64,000 bases of DNA, taken from Prionace glauca. Lineage: Eukaryota > Chordata > Chondrichthyes > Carcharhiniformes > Carcharhinidae. A program made the position numbers and the translations under genes. The DNA is taken from positions 12,060,600 to 12,124,599 of the forward strand of contig CM075760.1 in the NCBI GenBank assembly GCA_037974335.1, written 5' to 3'. Shown one piece after another: positions 1-9,599 of this stretch. The notes beneath the pieces were generated by a model. The model had not been told where the DNA came from, ran no database searches, and was given only the letters and a program-made list of their open reading frames with translations. Each line of letters starts with the position of its first letter. The first letter of the stretch is position 1.

Positions 1-111
1 CATCAGGAGCATGAGAAATGATGCAGGTTAAGGTCACGGTCGCCTCCAGTAAGACCTGTTCTATTGGTGGTGGCTGTATCTTCACTGTGGTATCAAGGCA
101 CGGGAGAGGAT
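1..111 (-). CDS. IgM heavy chain constant domain CH3 exon, 5' part, cut by window edge
   Basis: This is the third constant-domain exon of the IgM-type heavy chain, of which only the first 37 codons lie in the window. The sense strand has a pyrimidine-rich tract ending in an AG at 112-113. After it the frame reads [15 protein letters not shown], then [15 protein letters not shown], which matches the pattern I know for shark C-mu-3 including the first domain cysteine in VTLTC. The first codon is split: the last base of CH2 (G) plus AT gives Asp, so phase 1 splicing is kept. The rest of CH3, CH4 and the secretory and membrane tails must lie to the left of base 1. Identity is sure from family knowledge; whether the gene is complete cannot be seen. 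Confidence 0.9.
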
Positions 112-1027
112 CTGTGAATGAGAAATGAAAATGAGCCCTAGTTCCCCTTCAGAAGCAGGACAGCAGTCTTCAGCCTGAAGGAGGCAAAGTTGCCTTCAAT
201 ATATCAATCTCTAACTCTCGCCTTTCACCTTCCATGGCGAATGGGAAGCCAGCTTGCTGTATGGAATTATTCCCTGTATTAAATATTGGAGCAGCGGTAA
301 CATTTCCATGAATCAGAATTGGAGAATTCCCAAACAAACACACCATCCTGAACTCAAGGAAAAAGTACTGACCGTTGGTTTATAGATAGGGTGGATACAC
401 TTTCCAATATTTTACCCCTGTGCTGTGACCTGTGAAGCAGTCTAACACTTACTGTCTCTCCAAATTTTACCAGCTGTCTCAGGAACAAGCTGACATCAAG
501 GCCACCTCACTCAGTATATTGCTTCAAACCGAAAGGGGGAACTCTTTTAAGGGAAGGCTGTGGTATATGGTGTTGTCAATGGACTTATAACCTCGGGCAA
601 GACTCTGGGGACACAGATTCGAATCCTATCATTGCAAATATGAAATTTGAATTTTGTAAAAATCTATAATTCAAAGTTGAAATGGTTCTCATGAAGCTAT
701 TGCTGTAAAACCCCTCCTAGTTCACAAATGTTCCTTACCAAAATCAACCTGCTGTCTTTATCTGGCCTGGCATGCATGTGACTCCAGATTCACAGCAACG
801 TGAATGACACTTCAGTGCCCTCAGGTTTGGGAAATAAATGCACATCTCAGGAAGGGATAACAAAAAATTGTTTTTCTGATGAAATTCTGAATGAGATATT
901 GTCCTAATGCAGCAAACTACATGGCAATAACTTACAAGTTGTTCAATGCTTTGTACCAACTTTAATAGATCCCTAATTCTGATTAACATCAGAATGATAT
1001 ATGTTGTCCTCTGTTTGAGTCTCTTAC
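112..1027 (-). other. CH2-CH3 intron with a SINE-like insertion
   Basis: Intron between CH2 (donor GTAAGAG at 1021-1027) and CH3. From about 590 to 840 on the plus strand it holds a dispersed repeat: a stretch like a tRNA-type B box (GATTCGAATCC), then an ACTCCAGATTCACAGCAA..GTGCCCT segment and a GGGAAATAAATG tail. The same element type recurs at 24.43-24.83 kb. The remainder shows nothing I recognise. Confidence 0.6.
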
Positions 1028-1342
1028 CCCGAGATACGCTGATGTTCTGACTCTGAGTGTCTCCTCGGTGAGTGACCTGGCAGGTATAGACCGCTTTGCT
1101 GAACCATTCCCCAGCGGAGACTGTCAGCCGACTGCTGGCCGAGAAGTTCCCGTTCAATCGACAGGGGGGAGAGGTGACAATTCCTGAATGCGTGGGTTCC
1201 CCATTCTTCAGCCAACTCACTTCCATTGACCCTGGCTGGAAATCGATGATTGAACAGACGATGATTGCGAATTTCCTGTGTGAGATTTCTTCACTGGAGC
1301 TCACGGTGAGGATAAGAGTTGGATGGATCACAGGCGGAGGGC
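1028..1342 (-). CDS. IgM heavy chain constant domain CH2 exon
   Basis: A 315-nt exon encoding a C1-type Ig domain. The sense strand has a T-rich tract and AG at 1343-1344, then [18 protein letters not shown] and onward to NISVSRG, followed by the donor GTAAGAG. The canonical cysteines are in IIVCSIID and YTCQVTH, the core tryptophan is in EVSWLKNG, and there is an extra cysteine in SPPC as expected for shark C-mu-2. Two sequons (NFS, NIS) are present. Phase 1 on both sides: the T left over from CH1 plus GC makes Cys, and the trailing G plus AT of CH3 makes Asp. No stop or frameshift is seen. The open frame continues past both splice sites into intron, but that is incidental. Confidence 0.95.
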
Positions 1343-1753
1343 CTTCAGGGAAAAAAAACAGATCAGTCATTTCCTGCAGAAGATGTGGATCAATTAAACT
1401 TTTGTCAACAGAGGGTAGAGAGGGCGTGGAATGCCCTGCCTGCAGCAGTTGTGGACTCGCCAACTTTAAGGGCGTTCAAATGGTCAGTGGATAGACATAT
1501 GGATAACATTGGAATAGTTTAGGTTAGAGGGTCATTAGATTGGTTCCACTGGTCGGCGCAACATCGAGAGCCGAATGGCCTGTACTGCGCTGTAATGTTC
1601 TATGTTCTATGTTCTAACTCATTTGCAGTCAATAGACACTAACTGGACCAATCCAAAGGGCCGGATTGTGCACATCTATTTAAATGAGTTATAACCAAGG
1701 CCCTACATGTTAACCACAGTGTTTCTGTTTCACACAAGCTCCATAACACTTAC
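1343..1753 (-). other. CH1-CH2 intron
   Basis: A 411-bp intron with donor GTAAGTG just below CH1 and a T8-CCCTGAAG acceptor. Half of it is a plus-strand LINE tail (listed separately), so the intron has grown by retrotransposition without damage to its splice signals. Confidence 0.85.
1405..1617 (+). mobile_element. CR1-like LINE, 3' end fragment
   Basis: The plus strand encodes the C-terminal end of a CR1-like ORF2 ([18 protein letters not shown], then [16 protein letters not shown]). It is followed by a 3' UTR with GCCGAATGGCCTGTACTGCG and a tail of TTCTATG repeats. It is 5' truncated and lies inside the CH1-CH2 intron, antisense to the Ig gene, ending about 60 bp from the CH2 acceptor. Confidence 0.85.
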
Positions 1754-2053
1754 ATGGTATTTCAATGTTCTTGACTGAGCTGTTGTGTTGAACCTCACAG
1801 TCAATTCTGGGGCATTCTCCCGCTGAGTCGCTGATGGTTAACTGGCTGCTCAGGGTGTAGGTTCCCTTCGTGTTTCTCACTGATGGGTAAGTCTTAAACC
1901 CACTGGGGACCGTTTGCCCATTTTTCTTCCAGGTCACTTTGGAGACATCTGGAAGGTAATCCATCGCCAAACATCCGAAGGTGATGGAGCCGCCGGAGTT
2001 CTGTTGCTGACAGGGGGAGACCAGGCCATACAGAGTGGGCGCAGACGGTGTCG
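1754..2053 (-). CDS. IgM heavy chain constant domain CH1 exon
   Basis: A 300-nt exon for the first constant domain. The sense strand shows TTCTTTCCCAG, then ATPSAPTLYGLVSPCQQQ through CEVQHNSSVKNIEIP, then donor GTAAGTG. ITFGCLAMDY and the IDCEV cysteine form the intradomain pair, VTWKKNG carries the core tryptophan, and the early cysteine in VSPCQQQ is the likely partner of the light chain. One sequon (NSS) is present. The first codon is completed by the last G of J (G plus CG = Ala), so J-CH1 splicing is in frame. This matches remembered horn shark and nurse shark C-mu-1 closely. No disabling change is seen. Confidence 0.96.
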
Positions 2054-2154
2054 CTGGGAAAGAATAGCCAATTGAACAAGTTAGACTCTTACTTGCATTT
2101 ATTAAGTCATCAAACATTGTTACAAATAGGTTTCTATATTAGATATAGCTCTTG

Positions 2155-2285
2155 GTGTTAAAGGGATGAAGGGATATGGGTAGTAGGTGTGATCAGGATA
2201 GTGATGAGCTCTGACCAAAGTGAAAGGCGGCGTATGCTCCAAGGGCCGAATGGCCAACTCCAGCTTCTATTTTCTATGTTTCTAT
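2155..2285 (+). mobile_element. Retroposon 3' tail
   Basis: Resembles the last part of shark LINE tails: AAGGGATATGGG, a middle stretch, GGGCCGAATGGCC and a TTCTATTTTCTATGTTTCTA end. It sits about 100 bp from the CH1 acceptor. Confidence 0.65.
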
Positions 2286-2624
2286 CTCGAACATTGATTT
2301 GAATTATGAACTTATCCCTAATATTTCCCGATTAAATCTTTCATCCGCCTTTGCGATGATGTTACTTCTATCATTTGGGAATTGTCATCTCTGTAGAAAC
2401 TCATATCCCTGTCTCCACTTCTATCAAATTAGGAAGAAAAAACACATTCTGTTAGTCTCACAATGACATGTCATTCATTGGATTAACAGAGAACAGCAAA
2501 AAATTTCTCAATTATTGCAGCAACTATTTATTTCTCAACAACAGCAGTGTGTGATGAACCGCTGTTTATTTCTCAAACAACAACACTTTGTGATGAAGAA
2601 GTTCTCCCTTCATTCAGACTATCC

Positions 2625-2750
2625 ACTCACCTGATGAGGGAGCTCCAACAGTTTGTGATTCCAAATAACCCTGTTGGACTTTAACCTGGTGCAGTGAGAT
2701 CCTTACTGTGCCCACACCAACCTCACTCCGGCATCTCCACACTAGTTTTA
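2625..2750 (+). repeat. Dispersed repeat with TTGGACTTTAACCTGGTG core
   Basis: Shares TGATGAGGGAGC, then a TTGTGATTCCAAATAA segment, the TTGGACTTTAACCTGGTG core, and a CCGGCATCTCCACA end. Further copies are at 24.60-24.74 kb (plus) and 34.51-34.64 kb (minus). Class not determined. Confidence 0.7.
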
Positions 2751-3039
2751 GAAATTGCCTGTGTTCAAACTGATTGGTGCCCCTTCCTCTCTCCAACTCA
2801 CTGCCTCTCAATCCACAAAACGGAGATTAGTAACTTTGCTTCAAAAATACCTCCGGAATGAATACTTACAGAATGATCAGGAAATTCTAAATGTGATTAT
2901 TAATTCCAATAAATCCAACATTGACTCATTGACGGATCATACATTAATAGTAAGAGTTTCCCATTCGGGCCCTGAAGTCTCCTCCATCATTCACTGAGAT
3001 TACAGATGAGCCGATTGTGGTGCTAGCTCTATTCTGAAC

Positions 3040-3800
3040 CTCCTCACTCTGCCCATCCATCACCCCCTCTGTGCCCATTTCCCCAGCTCTTTGCCCTTCC
3101 CCTGGGTCTCTGACTTTCACGGTGGCTCTTTTCCCCTTTTATCCGGCTCTCTGTATTTCCACCTGGCCCTCTACACTTCCCTCCAGCTCTGTGTCCTCTC
3201 CCCCGGCTCTCTGTTCTTTCCCTCACCCCCCCACACTGTCCCTCAGCTCTCTGCCCTCTGTCCCTGCTCCCTCCCCTCTTTCTCCTTCCCCCCAGCTCTC
3301 TGAGCTTTCCCCCTGACTCTCCTGCCCTTTCCCCTGGGCTCTCTGCCCTTTCCCTCGGCTCTCTGCCCTTTCTCCTGCCTCCCTGCCCTTTTCTGTGCCT
3401 CCCCGCCCTTTTTCCTTGTTCTCTCCCCTTTCCCTGGTCTTTCTACACTTTTCCCCATCTCTCTGCCCTTTCTTTCAGCTCTCTTCCCTTTCACTGGTCT
3501 CTCTGCCCTTTCCCCTGCTTCCTGTCCTTTCCTCTCTTTCTCCGCACTTTCCCCTGACTTTCCGCCCTGTTCCCCGGCTGTGGACCCTTTCCCCCGCCTC
3601 TCTGCCCTTCCCCCAGCTCTCTGCTGTTTCCCCTGGCTCTCTGCCCTCCCCCCACCCCGGCTCTCTGTCCTTTCCCCCGCCTCCTGTTCCCCCCTGACTC
3701 TTTGCCATTGTCCCTGTCCCCGAGCCCCCAGAGATTCCCTCCAGCTCTCTGCACTCCCAGGGCAGCCCCCACCTTTGAACACCAAACTGCCACTTGAGAT
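3040..3800 (-). repeat. G-rich switch-like tandem repeat in the J-CH1 intron
   Basis: About 760 bp of degenerate units of roughly 20 bp, read on the Ig sense strand as variants of AGAGAGCTGGGGGAAAGGGC (plus strand: CTCTGCCCTTTCCCC). The coding strand is strongly G-rich, AGCT occurs about eight times, and the exact string GAGCTGGGG occurs at 3,081-3,089, 3,290-3,298 and 3,611-3,619 (read on minus). GAGCT plus GGGG is the make-up of mammalian S-mu repeats, and AGCT is the preferred AID hotspot. It lies 1.0-1.8 kb upstream of CH1. Long open frames here are produced by the repeat and are not genes. Confidence 0.75.
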
Positions 3801-3839
3801 CTTTCTTCTCTCTCGTTGCAGACCCTCCCCACATAGATT

Positions 3840-6797
3840 CAGTGAGTGTGAGTGAGAGAATGTGAGTGTGTGAGGGTGAGTGATTAAATGAGTCAGAGTG
3901 GATGAGTGATGTGTGAAGGAAGGTGGGTAAGTGAGGGTGAGTGAGTGAAGTTCTTTGAGTGAGGATGAGTGATTGAGGGTGAGTAAGTGTGGGTGAGGGT
4001 GAGAGAGCGTGAGTAAATGAGGGTGTGTGAGTGAAGGTGGCTGAATGTGAGCGAAGGTGGCTGGATGAGTGTAGGTAAGCAAGATTGAAAGAATGAGGGA
4101 GTGTGAGTGAGGATGTTGAAGGTTAGTGGAGGTGGGTGAGTGAAAGTGAGTGAGATTGATTGAATGAGGATGAGGGAGTGAATGTAACTGTGTAAGTCAG
4201 GGGTGAGAGTGAGTGAGTCAGAGTGTGTTATTGAGGGTGGTGTGTGAGGGAGAATGAATGTGGATGAGTGGGAGAGTGAGGGTGAGTGAGTGAAGGTGTT
4301 TGAATGAGGATGAGTGACTGAGGATTTGTGGGTTAGGGTGCGTGATGTTGAGTGATTATGAGTATGTGAGGGTATGTGAGTGAAGGTCGGTGCGTGAGTT
4401 TGAGTGGGTGAGGTGGCGTAAGTGAGAGAGAGACAGAGAGAGGGTCATTGAGCTTGAGTCTGTGGGGGTGAGTCTGGGTGATTGAGGGAGGGTAGGTAAG
4501 TGAGTGTGAGCGAGAGTGAGTGAGACTGGATGAGTGAGGGTGGGTAAGTGGGGTGAGTGAGTGAGTCTGAGAGAATGGGGTGAGTGAGTGAGGGTGAGTG
4601 AGAGTGAGTGAGACTGGGTGAGTGAGGGTGGATTAGTGGAATGAGTGAGTGAGAGTGATTGAGACAGGGTGAGTCAGGGTGGATTAGTGGGATGAGTGAA
4701 TGAAGGTGAGTATGAATGATAGTGACTGACTGAGGGTCTAAGTCAGTGAGTGAGGTTTAGTGAGTGAGGTTGAGTGAGTGATGGTGGATGAGTGTGGGTG
4801 GCTCAGTGACAGTGAGTTAATGAGGGCGCGTGAGGGTGAGTGCGTGAGGGTGAGTGAATGTGAGTGAGTGAGTGAATGTGGTTGCGTGACTGAGGTTGTG
4901 AGAGTGAGTGAATATGAATGAGTCAGTGACGGTGTGAGAATGAGTGAGGCAGGGTGTGTGATTGAGGTTGAACGAGTGAGGTTGAATGAGTGCTTGTGGG
5001 TGAGTGTGGGTGAGTGAGTGAGTGAGGATGGATGAGATTGAGTGAGATAATGAGTGTGTGAGGGCGTGAGGATGAGTGAGTCAGGGCGTGTGTTTGAGTG
5101 AACGAGTGAAGTTGAATGGGTGAGTGAGTGAGGATGGGTGAGAGTGAGTGAGCGAACATGGTGAGTGAGTGAGCGAGTGTGTGAGGGTGAGTGACTCAGG
5201 GTGAAACAGGATCATTGAGTGTGTGAGGGCGAGTGTGTGAGGGCGAGTGTGTGAGGGCGAGTGTGTGAGGGCGAGTGTGTGAGGGCGAGTGTGTGAGGGC
5301 GGGTGTGTGAGGGCGAGTGTGTGAGGGCGGGTGCGTGAGGGTCAGTGCGTGAGGGCGGTTGAGAATGTGTGAGTAAGGGTGAGTGAGTAAGGGTGAGTGA
5401 GTGCGGATGAGTGAGTGTGAGGGAGTGTGTGGGAGGGTGGATGAGTGAGCAAGGGTGAGTGAGCGAGGGCGAGTGAGTAAGCGTGAATGAAAATGAGTAA
5501 GTAAGGGTGAGTGATTGTGGATGAGTGAGTGAGGGTGAGTGAATGAGGGAGACTGAGTGAGAGAGTGTGCCAGAGAGGGAAGGTAGGTAAGATAAGGTGA
5601 GTGAGTGAAGATCTTTGAGTGAGGATGAGAGATTGAGGGTGAGTGAATGAGAGTGAGTGAGTGAGAGAGAGTGTGTCAGTGAAGGAAGGTGGGTAAGTGA
5701 GGGTGAGTGAGTGAAGTTATTTGAGTGAGGATGAGAGATTGAGGGTGAGTGAGTGAAGTTATTTGAGTGAGGATGAGAGATTGAGGGTGGGTGAGTAAGT
5801 GTGGGTGAGGGTGAGAGAGTCAATGAGCCACCTCCTCCTCTCCCTCTACATAGATCTTTTCCCGATTCTCTACATATGAGGGTGAGTGAGTGAGAGAGTG
5901 TGTGTCAGTGAGGGAAGGTGATTAAATGAGGGTGAGTGAGTGAAGTTCTTTGAGTGAGGATGAGAGATTGAGGGGTGAATGAGGGTGAGTGAGTGAGAGT
6001 GTGTCAGTCAGGGAAGGTGGGTAAGTGAGGGTGAGTGAGTGAAGTTGTTTGAGTGAGGATGAGAGATTGAGGGTGAGTGAGTGAAGTTATTTGAGTGAGG
6101 ACGAGAGATTGAGGGTGAGTGAATGAGGGTGAGTGGGTGAGAGTGTGTCAGTGAGGGAAGGTGGGTAAGTGAGGGTGAGTGAGTGAAGTTGTTTGAGTGA
6201 GGATGAGAGATTGAGGGTGAGTGAGTGAAGTTATTTGAGTGAGGATGAGAGATTGAGGGTGAGTGAATGAGGGTGAGTGAGTGAGAGTGTGTCAGTGAGG
6301 GAAGGTGATTAAGTGAGGGTGAGTGAGTGAAGTTGTTTGAGTGAGGATGAGAGATTGAGGGTGAGTGAGTGAAGTTATTTGAGTGAGGACGAGAGATTGA
6401 GGGTGAGTGAATGAGGGTGAGTGAGTGAGAGTGTGTCAGTGAGGGAAGGTGGGTAAGTGAGGGTGAGTGAGTGAAGTTGTTTGAGTGAGGATGAGAGATT
6501 GAGGGTGAGTGAGTGAAGTTGTTTGAGTGAGGATGAGAGATTGAGGGTGAGTGAGTGAAGTTGTTTGAGTGAGGATGAGAGATTGAGGGTGAGTGAGTGA
6601 AGTTATTTGAGTGAGGATGAGAGATTGAGGGTGAGTGAGAGAGAGTGTGTCAGTGAGTAAAGGTGGGTAAGTGAGGGTGAGTGAGTGAAGTTATTTGAGT
6701 GAGGATGAGAGATTGAGGGTGAGTGAGTGAAGTTATTTGAGTGAGGATGAGAGATTGAGGGTGAGTGAGTCAGTGAGGGTGAGGGTGAGAGAGTCAG
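3840..6797. repeat. TGAG-type satellite with 42-bp and 144-bp higher-order units
   Basis: About 3 kb of GTGAGTGA-based satellite. The left part (3.84-5.6 kb) is irregular, with a local run of TGTGTGAGGGCGAG units at 5,220-5,340. The right part has a 42-bp unit (GTGAAGTTATTTGAGTGAGG and GATGAGAGATTGAGGGT) and a higher-order period: the landmark TGTCAGT recurs at 6,002, 6,146, 6,290 and 6,434, exactly 144 bp apart. A non-satellite piece at the right border (GAGCCACCTCCTCCTC) also occurs inside the array at about 5,827-5,879, so the border itself was duplicated. The minus-strand open frames across it are artefacts. Confidence 0.95.
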
Positions 6798-7384
6798 TGA
6801 GCCACCTCCTCCTCTCCCTCTCCATCGATCTTTTCCCGATTCTCTCCATTGATCAGCTTTCAGTAACAGGGCTGTGTAAAGTCAGGAATCAGTGTAGATC
6901 ACCGGGCAGCTGCTTTAATGTCGGGGCCTTTCTTTCAGAAACACGGATCAGTGAACAAATAGACAGACTGAGGGAGCTGGAAGGGAAGCTTCCAGCAAAA
7001 CTAGGGTCACACAGGAATCAAACAGCAAGTTTACACCAGTATTGGGGAGCCAGGCGGACTTAGTCTCAGCCAGATCCCTTCTTATTGATTGTGTCTTTGT
7101 GTCTTTGTGTAACACATGGAAATCCCTACTTCTGACCTCATGTTGGATGGAATGTGTCATTGATGAAGCAATAGAAGATTGTTGGTCCCAGAACAGTCCC
7201 CTGCCGAACTCCTGCAGTGATTTCTCAGCTTAGATGTTTGACCTTCAACAACCATCACCATCTTGCTTTGTGCTAAATATGACTCCAAACAGAGAACAAT
7301 TTCCAGCTGAAACTTATTCACATGAGTTTTACTCGGGCTCCTCGATCCCACCCTCATTCAAATGTTACCGGGGGAGAGGGGAGG

Positions 7385-7695
7385 GGGTGGCCGAGGTGGC
7401 ACAGTGATTAACGCTGCTGCCTCACAGTTCAATTCCCGATATGAGTCATTGTGTATGGAGTTAGTAAGTTCACCCCGTGTCTGCTTGGGTTTGCTTCGGA
7501 TGCTCCTGTTTCCTTCCACAGTCCAAAGACGTTTGGGTTCAGGGGAGTGGCCGTGCGGAATTGCCCCTTAGGTTCAGGAGGTCTAGTTAGAGTAAACACA
7601 TGTGGTTATGGGGATAGGGCTTTGGTGGAATTCCTGTTGATGCGGACTCGATGGGCTGAATGGCCTCCTTCTGTACTGTAGGATCTCGTGATTCT
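7385..7695 (+). mobile_element. tRNA-derived SINE (HE1/V-SINE-like)
   Basis: A box-like GTGGCACAGTGATTAACGCT, a degraded B box, then the conserved body (GTTTCCTTCCACAGTCCAAAG, TGATGCGGACTCGATGGGCT, GAATGGCCTCCTTCTGTACTG) and a TTCTATTCTATG end. Near full length. Elasmobranch HE1-type SINEs are known to borrow their 3' end from a LINE partner. Confidence 0.85.
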
Positions 7696-7724
7696 ATTCT
7701 ATGATGTAAATGACAGTCTCTCTG

Positions 7725-8570
7725 ACGTATGTGAGGTGGAAAGTGTGTGAGAGGGTGTTTGGGTGTGTGTTTGATAGAAAGAGGGGTGAATGTGTGTGTG
7801 AAGGTGCCTGTGTGTGACAGACTGTGTTTGCACATGTGTGAGACAGTGGGCTGCGTTTGCAAGAGGGGGCAGTGTGCCTACTAGAAAGCAAATATACTGT
7901 TCATGTGTGTGTGGGATTGTGTGTGAGTGAGAAAGATGTGTGCAATGTGCGTGGGTGATAGAAGCAAAGTGTGTGTTTGTGTGTGTGTGTGTGTGACAGA
8001 GAATGTTTGCGTGACACTGTGCTTGTGAGAGAGACTGTGTCTGTGTGTAAGTTAGAGTGTGTGCATAGGTCTATGTGTGTGAGAGAGTGTGAGAGAGTTA
8101 GTGTGTGACAGCAAGAATGTACAGGTGTGAGATAGTCTGTGCAACAGAGATAGAAATATCTGTGTGTGTGAGAGAGAGAGATGCGTGTGCAAAAGGAATT
8201 GTGAGAGAGTGTGTGTGAATAAATGTGAGACAACTTGAGCGTGTGTGACAGACTTTGGGAGAGTGAGTGCGTGTGTGAGGGCGTGAGACTATGCTTATGT
8301 GTGTGTATGTGTCTGCGTGTAAGAGAGAATGTGTGTGGAGTTGTGTGTGTGTGAGTGTTTTTGTGTATGAGATGTGAGAGACTGATTGAGAGAGAGAGAG
8401 TGTGTCTGGATTTGTATTTGAGACAGAGTATGTAGACCGTGAGAGAAAGAGAATGTGTGTGAGATATCGTATGAGAGAGAAAGTAAGTGTGCGTGTGTAT
8501 GTGTGAGAGAATATGAGCGTCTCTCTGTGTGTATTTATGTGTGTGAGAGTGTGTGATGTGTGTAAGTCTC
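7725..8570. repeat. GTGTGTGAGAGA low-complexity array
   Basis: About 850 bp of irregular (GT)n mixed with GAGA and TGTGTGACAGA motifs. No constant period is seen. Confidence 0.9.
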
Positions 8571-8764
8571 TATCTGGCTGATTCAGTCTGGAAAAGCACC
8601 CTCACTCCACACATACTCACCTACTCGCACAGTAAGTGGGAGTGACAAGCGAGCACAACACGGACTGTGGGGCAAGTGTTGGAAAAACATTTAAATCTTT
8701 CACAAGTCAGTCTCAATTAAATAATTTCCTCTTTCCTCAATGAGAGAAACTTGTAAAACCTCAC

Positions 8765-9125
8765 GGAATCTGACACAATCCAGGGCAAAGCCACCCACAA
8801 GATTACCCAGCCCCTCATTCACCCTATTCACTCTCTCCATCACTAACAAGCAGTGTCAGCACTGTGTGCATTATATACAACATGCACTGCAGCAATTCAC
8901 CAAGGCTCCATAGATTACACTGTCCAAACCCGCTGCCTTTACATCCTAACAGGACAAGGGCAGCAGCCACATCTGAAACACTATAACCTGTAAACTCCCC
9001 TGTAAAACACACACCATCCTGACCTGAAACAATTTCTCAATTCATTCATAATCGCTGGGTCAAAATCCTGGAGCTTCCTGCCTAACAGCAGGGCGGATGT
9101 CTGCAGTTGTTCAAGGATGCTTCAT
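8765..9125 (+). repeat. Dispersed shark repeat (CTCACCAAGGCTCC family)
   Basis: Ordered landmarks: ATTCACCAAGGCTCC, CCAAACCCGCTGCCTTTAC, AGGACAAGGGCAGCAG, CACACACCATCCTGAC, TCGCTGGGTCAAAATCCTGG, AGCTTCCTGCCTAACAGCA. The same order appears at 27.9-28.37 kb, and its end is at 19.08-19.29 kb. Non-coding here; class not determined. Confidence 0.7.
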
Positions 9126-9599
9126 ATCAATACTTTGTGAAGGAACAATTAGATTAAAAATTCTGGCCGAGCAAATGTCTCTAAAATGCCTTTAGAAGAT
9201 TAAAAATAATATGCAGGTGAATGTGACCCTTCAACTGTCAAACTAAACAGTTCAGGGGCTGCTGTATTACGGAGCACAATATAGTAAATCTCACTTTGTA
9301 TTTGTTCATCGAACATTCCCAAGGCCGGTACATCACTGCTTAAAAATCACCCAATTCTCCCTCTAAAGTCCGATGTTTCTGCTTCTCTGATAGACACAAT
9401 ATGCTTCAGGGACTTAATTTCTGAGACACCGAGTCAAACAGTCACATTTCCCACAGATACAAGTGCATTGAAGAAATAAATCAAATTTCACTTCCTGCAG
9501 GACAGGAGAAGGAATCAAAAGATTTATAACCAGTCAGGGAGATTCCTGGTCCCAACACAGTGACCACACGCCCAGAAACAGAACAGACACAAACAGTTC

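Noticed and set aside
744-1463. 239-codon minus frame across CH2 taken as one protein
   Set aside because: Only 1,028-1,342 is exon. The extensions on both sides are intron, shown by conserved splice sites and by in-frame joining of CH1, CH2 and CH3.
3243-4082. 279-codon and other long open frames on both strands in 3.0-6.0 kb
   Set aside because: They run through the C/T-rich and TGAG satellites, are made of a few repeated residues (Ser, His, Thr, Leu or Gly, Arg, Glu) and show no domain. They are frame artefacts of tandem repeats.
7388-7460. SINE heads considered as tRNA genes
   Set aside because: A and B boxes are present but the cloverleaf stems do not pair, and SINE body and tail follow.
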